From: Oscillibacter sp.
GTDB taxonomy: Bacteria; Bacillota; Clostridia; Oscillospirales; Oscillospiraceae
Length of the DNA stretch: 61,275 bases
Direction: 5' to 3'
Assembly (NCBI GenBank): GCA_017527365.1
Contig: JAFXQD010000066.1
Span: 1 to 61,275, forward strand
The notes below the pieces were generated by a model that was given only the letters and a program-made list of their open reading frames with translations, had not been told where the DNA came from and ran no database searches. Every line of letters begins with the position of its first letter. Within the stretch, counting starts at the first letter, position 1. The position numbers and the translations under genes were made by a program. Positions 56,751-61,275 of the stretch are shown piece by piece.

Positions 56751-56942
56751 ATGTTTGATTATGAGCCGCTTTGGGCAACCATGAAAAGGAGCCGCGTCTC
56801 CCAGTATTGCCTGCTGAAAAACGGCATTGACAACAAAACTTTGGACTCCCTCAAAAAGAACAAGAACATTACCATGATTACGCCGGAGCGTCTTTGTAAA
56901 ATTGTGGGCTGTACGCCAAACGATGTTGTGGAATTTAAATGA
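56751..56942 (+). CDS. Small XRE-family HTH protein
   Basis: The 63-residue protein matches a compact XRE group: YEPLWATMKRSRVSQYCLLK, then TLDSLKKNKNITMIT, then ERLCKIVGCTPNDVVEF. Members often accompany plasmids, phage-like or toxin-type modules. A GGGGGC site precedes the ATG. It follows the first XRE gene on the same strand and ends at a hairpin. It could be a second repressor or an antitoxin-type protein; no toxin is adjacent. Confidence 0.85.
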   Translation: MFDYEPLWATMKRSRVSQYCLLKNGIDNKTLDSLKKNKNITMITPERLCKIVGCTPNDVVEFK

Positions 56943-56975
56943 GGCTTCCGAAACGTTTTCGGAAGCCCCGTTTCT
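56943..56975 (+). terminator. Terminator after the small XRE gene
   Basis: An 11-bp stem (56943-56953 with 56957-56967) has a 3-nt loop and is followed by CCGTTTCT. Confidence 0.7.
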
Positions 56976-57009
56976 ATAAATAAAGCGCCCTCCCCGTGCG
57001 GGGAGGGCG
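56975..57009 (-). terminator. Terminator after the UlaF-type gene
   Basis: A perfect 10-bp stem (56986-56995 with 57000-57009) has a 4-nt loop. On the minus strand it is followed by CTTTATTTAT. Confidence 0.75.
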
Positions 57010-57033
57010 TCGCGTTTGTGACGGCGTGGGGAA

Positions 57034-57738
57034 TTAGTGGGCGCCGCCTTGCCCGTAATAGGCGTTGGGGCCGTGCTTGCGCATGAAGTGCTTTTCCAGA
57101 ATGCACTGCGGCGCGGGCGCGACCTTCGGGTTAATCGCCTCCGTGAACAGGCTCATTTTGGCGACTTCCTCCAGCACTACCGAATGGTAGACGGCTTGCG
57201 CGGCGTCCTTGCCCCACGTAAAGGGTCCGTGATTGCGGCAAATCACCGCCGGGACGTACACAGGATTGATTCCCCGCGTTTTGAACGTCTCCACAATGAC
57301 GTTGCCCGTGTTCGCCTCGTAATCCTCCTCGATTTCCTCCGGGGTGAGGTTGCGGGCGCACGGCACGGGGCCGTAGAAGTAGTCGGCGTGGGTGGTGCCG
57401 TAGGCGGGGATGTCGCGCCCCGCCTGCGCCCAGCTTACGGCGTAGGGGCTGTGGGTGTGCACGATGCCGCCGATTTCCGGGAACGCCTTGTAGAGAATCA
57501 GGTGCGTTTTGGTGTCGGACGACGGGTTCAGCGTGCCCTCGACGCGGTTGCCGTCCAAGTCCATGACGACCAAATCCTTCGGCTTGAGCTCGCCGTACTC
57601 CACGCCGGACGGCTTAATCACGAAAAGCCCCTTCTCGCGGTCAATGCCGCTGACGTTGCCCCATGTGTACGTGACAAGATTCCGCCGGGGCAGTTCCATA
57701 TTGGCTTCGTAAACTTCCTGCTTGAGCTTTTCCAGCAT
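57034..57738 (-). CDS. L-ribulose-5-phosphate 4-epimerase (AraD/UlaF family)
   Basis: The 234-residue class II aldolase-type protein converts L-ribulose 5-phosphate to D-xylulose 5-phosphate. Key elements are [44 protein letters not shown], zinc histidines in [14 protein letters not shown] and [14 protein letters not shown], and [12 protein letters not shown]. It fits UlaF, SgbE and AraD equally by sequence; the neighbouring UlaE and UlaG point to UlaF-type use. The ATG at 57738 has GAGGGGG 7 nt upstream. It is the last gene of a three-gene minus-strand operon. Confidence 0.92.
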   Translation of the reverse strand: MLEKLKQEVYEANMELPRRNLVTYTWGNVSGIDREKGLFVIKPSGVEYGELKPKDLVVMDLDGNRVEGTLNPSSDTKTHLILYKAFPEIGGIVHTHSPYAVSWAQAGRDIPAYGTTHADYFYGPVPCARNLTPEEIEEDYEANTGNVIVETFKTRGINPVYVPAVICRNHGPFTWGKDAAQAVYHSVVLEEVAKMSLFTEAINPKVAPAPQCILEKHFMRKHGPNAYYGQGGAH

Positions 57739-57752
57739 GACAAATCCCCCTC

Positions 57753-58814
57753 TTATTCCGCCGTGACGATATACATCGCCGCCTCGTCAATCTCGCGGTT
57801 GGTGGCTACTAAAACGTCCTTGCCGTCCTTGTTGACAAAGTGCATGAGGTTCGCGCAACCCGTGTTGCGGTCTATGACCTGCGTCTGGTACGCGCCGTTC
57901 TCATACGTGACGGCGATAGTCTCGCGGGTGCCCTTGCGCCAGCCGACGACCCACGCCTCCTTGCCCGCCAGCGTCCCCGACCACGTGGCGTGCAAAAACT
58001 CCGTGTCGGCTTCCGGAATGGGAAGTTTCCACTGCGGGACGTAGTTCCCGAACGCGTCAAGGTGGTAAACCGTGAGGGAGGCGCCGTGGAAGGGGCTGAT
58101 TGCGCCGAGTTCCAGTTGGCCGTCGCCGTCGAAGTCCAGCAAAATGGAGTCGCTCGCCGGGACGCCGCAAAGCTGTTGAATCTCCCACTCGCCCTGCGGC
58201 TTGGCGGGCGGCGTGAAAAGGAACGTCCCCTCCTCGCAACCCACGACGGCAACGTCCTGCCCGTTGATTTTCATGCCGCGGTAGCCGTGGTTGCGGAGCA
58301 TTCCGTCTTTGATTTTCGTCAATTTTAACTGGTTGTCCGCGTTGAACGGCGACAAGTCCGCCGGGAGCGCGGACGCGTAGCAGGCGCCGGGGAAACGCCA
58401 GTCGTTTTTGTACTGGTGCCCGGACTTCAGACAGCACACAAGCAGGTAGCGCGTCCCGTTGCGCTCCAGAATGCCGAAGCGGTGCACAAAGGGCGCGTCG
58501 CACAGCGTGCGGATTTCCCAGTCGTCCTTGCCCTTGTGCGTGACGACGGCAATGCTTGCGTTTTTGGAATCGTTCGGGGAAAAGAAGCGTTGCGTGGAGA
58601 GGAACTGCCCGTCAACGCCGGGGACTTGCTGCATGGTCATAATGCCGCCCGGCTCCGTCCAGACGGTTTCCAGCACTTCCCCTTCCTCCGAGCACAGATA
58701 GCACGGGTCCTTCTTCTCCGCCGCGACAAGGAAGCGGCGTTCCCCGCCGTCGATAAGTTCCGCCATTGCGTAGCACTTATTCAGGTTGCAGATTACTTTC
58801 TTTTCAATCTTCAT
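57753..58814 (-). CDS. Beta-propeller (FG-GAP/VCBS-like) cytoplasmic protein of unknown function
   Basis: The 353-residue protein has repeated beta-strand pairs consistent with a six- or seven-bladed propeller. The clearest unit is [20 protein letters not shown], an FG-GAP/VCBS-like calcium loop. Others read [20 protein letters not shown] and [18 protein letters not shown]. It has no signal peptide, so it is cytoplasmic. I do not recognise a named family. It lies between UlaE-type and UlaF-type genes, with 14 nt to the latter, so it probably acts in the same pathway, perhaps as a lactonase or isomerase-like enzyme or scaffold. GGAGGG lies about 7 nt before the ATG. Confidence 0.75.
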   Translation of the reverse strand: MKIEKKVICNLNKCYAMAELIDGGERRFLVAAEKKDPCYLCSEEGEVLETVWTEPGGIMTMQQVPGVDGQFLSTQRFFSPNDSKNASIAVVTHKGKDDWEIRTLCDAPFVHRFGILERNGTRYLLVCCLKSGHQYKNDWRFPGACYASALPADLSPFNADNQLKLTKIKDGMLRNHGYRGMKINGQDVAVVGCEEGTFLFTPPAKPQGEWEIQQLCGVPASDSILLDFDGDGQLELGAISPFHGASLTVYHLDAFGNYVPQWKLPIPEADTEFLHATWSGTLAGKEAWVVGWRKGTRETIAVTYENGAYQTQVIDRNTGCANLMHFVNKDGKDVLVATNREIDEAAMYIVTAE

Positions 58815-58842
58815 GAAAACGCCCTCCCGAAATGATAATCAA

Positions 58843-58966
58843 TGCCCCTCCCGGCGCTTACGCGCCACCCTCCCCAAAGGGGAGGGCTTTTTGCAATGCC
58901 TGACAGGTTTGTGTCTCCCCCTATGGGGGAGATGTCACGCAGTGACAGAGGGGGGGGGTTCCGGTA
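58843..58966. repeat. Mosaic intergenic repeat (copy B)
   Basis: The 157-bp gap between the UlaE-type and propeller genes holds this element. Read on the minus strand, it starts with the CTGCGTGACATCTCCCCC palindrome pair, has a 40-bp spacer, then the CCCTCCCCTTTGGGGAGGG hairpin and GCGCGTAAGCGCCGGGAGGG. These are the modules of copy A (12611-12713) in a different order. It sits inside an operon. Confidence 0.8.
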
Positions 58967-58971
58967 AAAAA

Positions 58972-59814
58972 TCACTGCCTGTCCAGAATGTCGCCCATGC
59001 TCTTGCGGGCAAAGCGGATGTCGTCCGCCCAAGTGTCGTCGTTGCCGACGTACCACATCTCCGTGACGTAGCGGCGGATTCCAAGCCCCCACGCCTTTTC
59101 GATGACGGCGGGGAAATTGACGTGCCCCGTCAGGAACGGCACTTCCCGGAACACGCCGGGGACGGTTTCTTTCAGGTGCAGGGCGACGATATGCCCGCGC
59201 CCCGTCTCCAAGTCGTCCAGAACGTTCCCGCCCGACGACAAAGCCGCGTTCGTTAGGTTGCCGGAATCGGGGTAGACGCCCAGCCACGGGCTCCCCACTA
59301 ACTTTACATAGTACATGGCTTTCCACACGGTGTTCATAAAGTCGGTTTCCATAGTCTCGAAGCCGAGGGAGATTCCCTTGACCGCCGCCATTTCTGCGGC
59401 GCGGCGCAGGTTCTCCAGAAACGCCGCTTTCGTCTCCGCCGTGCTCTCCCCGTAATACACGTCGTAGCCCGCCAACTGGATAATGCGGATTCCGAGGTCG
59501 TCGGCGAGTTGTATCGCCTTTTCCATGATTTCCATGCTCCGGGCGCGGACAGCCGGGTCGGGCGCGCCGAACGGGTACTTCCTGTGCCCCGACAGGCACA
59601 TGCTCCGCAGGGGCAGGCCTACGCGGGACATCGTGTCAACGAGTTCGCGGCGCTCGTCGGCTGTCCAGTCCAGACGCGCCAGCTTTTCGTCCTTCTCGTC
59701 AACGCTGATTTCCACGAAATCATAGCCGCACGACTTGGCGAAGGACAGCTTTTCCTCCCACGAGAGGCCGGGCGGCATGGCCTTTTCGTAAAGGCCGAGG
59801 GCGTACTTCTTCAC
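58972..59814 (-). CDS. ulaE: L-ribulose-5-phosphate 3-epimerase (UlaE/SgbU family)
   Basis: The 280-residue TIM-barrel enzyme converts L-xylulose 5-phosphate to L-ribulose 5-phosphate. Motifs include LGLYEKAMPPGLSWEEKL, YDFVEISVDE, SMCLSGHRKYPFG, IQLAGYDVYYG, GFETMETDFMNT, YPDSGNLTN, GHIVALHLKET and PFLTGHVNFP, matching UlaE throughout. The length agrees with E. coli UlaE (284). The GTG start at 59814 has GGGGGA just upstream; an ATG-less extension to 59958 has no matching family sequence. A TATAAT promoter lies 68 bp upstream. It is divergent from the UlaG gene. Confidence 0.94.
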   Translation of the reverse strand: MKKYALGLYEKAMPPGLSWEEKLSFAKSCGYDFVEISVDEKDEKLARLDWTADERRELVDTMSRVGLPLRSMCLSGHRKYPFGAPDPAVRARSMEIMEKAIQLADDLGIRIIQLAGYDVYYGESTAETKAAFLENLRRAAEMAAVKGISLGFETMETDFMNTVWKAMYYVKLVGSPWLGVYPDSGNLTNAALSSGGNVLDDLETGRGHIVALHLKETVPGVFREVPFLTGHVNFPAVIEKAWGLGIRRYVTEMWYVGNDDTWADDIRFARKSMGDILDRQ

Positions 59815-59881
59815 ACTCTCTCCCCCTTGTTCGTTTCGCGGGGCAAAACGCACATATCCCGGCGCGACCCCGTGCGCCCAC

Positions 59882-59910
59882 ATTATACGGCGTCCCCGTC
59901 CGTTTTGCAA
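59882..59910 (-). promoter_or_regulatory. Promoter for the ulaE operon
   Basis: On the minus strand: TTGCAA (59910-59905), a 17-bp spacer, then TATAAT (59887-59882). Confidence 0.8.
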
Positions 59911-59959
59911 GCGAAATCGGCGCGTTTTGACGAAAATTTTTTTCCGGAAATTTGTCACT

Positions 59960-60034
59960 TTGACATGTCAAGCAAAACGCCTTTGCAAAACGACCGCCAT
60001 ACGGTTTGAAATTCGCGGAAACGCGGCGTTTCCG
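59960..60034. promoter_or_regulatory. Two palindromic sites in the ulaE-ulaG intergenic region
   Basis: TTGACATGTCAA (59960-59971) is a perfect 12-bp palindrome. CGGAAACGC-G-GCGTTTCCG (60016-60034) is a 19-bp palindrome. Both lie between the two divergent promoters and could bind a regulator. The rest of the 419-bp gap, apart from the promoters, shows no gene. Confidence 0.5.
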
Positions 60035-60134
60035 GCTTGAAAACACGCGCCAAAAGTTACGGGCAATTTCCACAAACGCGCCGCCAAAGAAAAGCAAAAC
60101 GAACATAAACCGCAAAACGCGCATAAAATGGCGC

Positions 60135-60163
60135 TTGAAATCCGCCCCCCCTTCTGTTATGAT
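60135..60163 (+). promoter_or_regulatory. Promoter for ulaG
   Basis: TTGAAA (60135-60140), a 17-bp spacer, then TATGAT (60158-60163). Confidence 0.65.
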
Positions 60164-60233
60164 GATTCCGCAAAGAGAGAGGAAATAAGCGTTGCGGGGC
60201 GGCTTCCGCCCGATTTTGAGAGGGAGGCAGAGC

Positions 60234-61275
60234 ATGAGCAAAATTTCCGAAATGACGCGGGACAAGTGGATTATGTCCACCTTCCCGGAGTGGGGCACGT
60301 GGCTGGTGGAGGACATCGAAAACGAGGTTGTGCAACCCGGCAACGTCGCCATGTGGTGGCTCGGCTGCACGGGCATTTGGTTCAAGACCCCCGGCGGCGC
60401 CAATATCACCATCGACCTGTGGTGCGGCAACGGCAAGCGCACGCACGGCAACGGCAAAATGGCGGTCGGGCACCAAATGGCGAACATGTGCGGCGGGCGC
60501 GCCATGCAGCCCAACCTCCGCAACGTCCCGTTTGTCATCGACCCGTTTGCCTTCAAGCAGGTTGACGCGGTTCTCGCCACGCACTACCACCAAGACCATA
60601 TGTCGGCGGAATGGGCGGCGCACGTCATCAACAGCGGCATGACCACGACCGACGAAAACGGAAACGAAATCCCCGTGCCTTTCATAGGCCCCCTCAAATC
60701 CGTGGAGACGTGGGTAAAGTGGGGCGTTCCGGAAGAGCGTTGCAAGGTTGTCAAGCCCGGCGACGTTATCAAGATAAAAGACCTTGAGATTGTCTGCCTT
60801 GACAGCTTCGACCGTACCTGCATTGTCACGACCGATTCCACGGGGCCCGACCGGGAAGAGCTTACCGGGAAGTGCCCGACCGACATGGACGACAAAGCCG
60901 TGAACTATCTGGTCAAGACCCCCGGCGGCAATATCTACCATTCCGGCGACTCCCATTTCTCCATCTACTTCGCCAAGCACGGCAAGGACTATGACATTGA
61001 CGTGGCTTTCGGCTCCTTCGGCGAAAACCCGATTGGTATGCAGGACAAAATGACCTCCGTTGACGTGCTCCGCATGGCGGAGAACCTGCGTTGCAAGGTC
61101 GTCGTGCCCATCCACTGGGACGTGTGGACGAACTTCCAAGCCGACTGCGAGGAAATCAAGCTCCTGTACGACTTCAAGAAAGACCGCAACGAATACAAGT
61201 TCCACCCGTTCTTCTGGCAGGTGGGCGGCAAGTACGTCTACCCTGCCGACAAGGATAAAATCTACTACCACCATC
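60234..61275 (+). CDS. ulaG: L-ascorbate-6-phosphate lactonase UlaG (3' partial)
   Basis: 347 codons are visible; E. coli UlaG has 354 residues, so only the last few are missing. The metallo-beta-lactamase fold has the metal motif [13 protein letters not shown], followed by [15 protein letters not shown] and [10 protein letters not shown]. UlaG opens the lactone ring of L-ascorbate 6-phosphate in the cytoplasm. The start ATG at 60234 has AGGGAGG about 6 nt upstream. The gene is divergent from ulaE. In E. coli the substrate is made by the UlaABC phosphotransferase system, which is not in this window. Confidence 0.95.
   Translation, partial: MSKISEMTRDKWIMSTFPEWGTWLVEDIENEVVQPGNVAMWWLGCTGIWFKTPGGANITIDLWCGNGKRTHGNGKMAVGHQMANMCGGRAMQPNLRNVPFVIDPFAFKQVDAVLATHYHQDHMSAEWAAHVINSGMTTTDENGNEIPVPFIGPLKSVETWVKWGVPEERCKVVKPGDVIKIKDLEIVCLDSFDRTCIVTTDSTGPDREELTGKCPTDMDDKAVNYLVKTPGGNIYHSGDSHFSIYFAKHGKDYDIDVAFGSFGENPIGMQDKMTSVDVLRMAENLRCKVVVPIHWDVWTNFQADCEEIKLLYDFKKDRNEYKFHPFFWQVGGKYVYPADKDKIYYHH

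Noticed and set aside
53770-56942. Integrated phage or plasmid remnant
   Set aside because: HTH genes and AT-richer DNA occur, but there is no integrase, structural gene or attachment-site repeat at the tRNA.

Overview
The window (61,275 bases, GC-rich by eye) looks like chromosomal DNA of a spore-forming, high-GC Firmicute, most likely a gut Clostridia member near Oscillospiraceae. This is inferred from a germination protease gene (gpr), a SpoIIQ-like M23 protein, S-layer-homology proteins, an HgdC-type dehydratase activase and Gram-positive Shine-Dalgarno sites. No rRNA, CRISPR array, integrase or transposase was seen. Two tRNA genes are present, both glycine (GCC and CCC anticodons).

Layout. 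1-9.7 kb: the end of an InlB-type repeat surface protein, beta-galactosidase, HflX, a YigZ/IMPACT protein, an RlmD-type methyltransferase with a small partner gene, an orphan HTH gene and a membrane-anchored GH25 muramidase. 10-13.7 kb: an 8-TM protein, a TIR/DUF4062-like plus TPR protein, a repeat element flanked by 15-bp direct repeats, and the SpoIIQ-like peptidase. 14-20.3 kb: a MacAB-type efflux operon with a double-hairpin adaptor, then an SLH protein. 20.3-28.7 kb: phosphodiesterase, gpr, nadE, polA, rimI, a second GNAT gene and tsaD. 28.8-34.7 kb: a two-gene HgdC/HgdB-type activase system and an NhaC antiporter. 34.9-39.9 kb: pcrA and copA, with a copZ-like domain fused in frame but carrying its own ribosome binding site. 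40-45 kb: a cyclic-di-GMP cluster (HD-GYP, GGDEF, HPt, REC-GGDEF*-EAL).

45.2-61.3 kb: tRNA-Gly, a YcdB/SLH surface protein, a RelE-type toxin with a 57-residue antitoxin remnant, a sugar ABC importer with a divergent LacI regulator and a palindromic operator, a small P-loop protein, an EVE plus degenerate Mrr-like protein, tRNA-Gly, a SLOG-like gene divergent from two XRE genes across a symmetrical operator region, and an L-ascorbate-type (ula) catabolic cluster made of UlaF, a beta-propeller protein, UlaE and UlaG (UlaG cut by the window end).

The best candidates for under-described biology are: the TIR-like/TPR protein; the EVE/degenerate-Mrr protein; the SLOG/XRE module; the toxin with an antitoxin that has lost its DNA-binding domain; two genes with strong in-frame internal start sites (copA/copZ and the HTH gene at 8090); and a mosaic intergenic repeat found in three copies. 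Promoters across the window share a pattern of TTGCNN or TTGACA, a 17-bp spacer that often ends in GC, then TATAAT.
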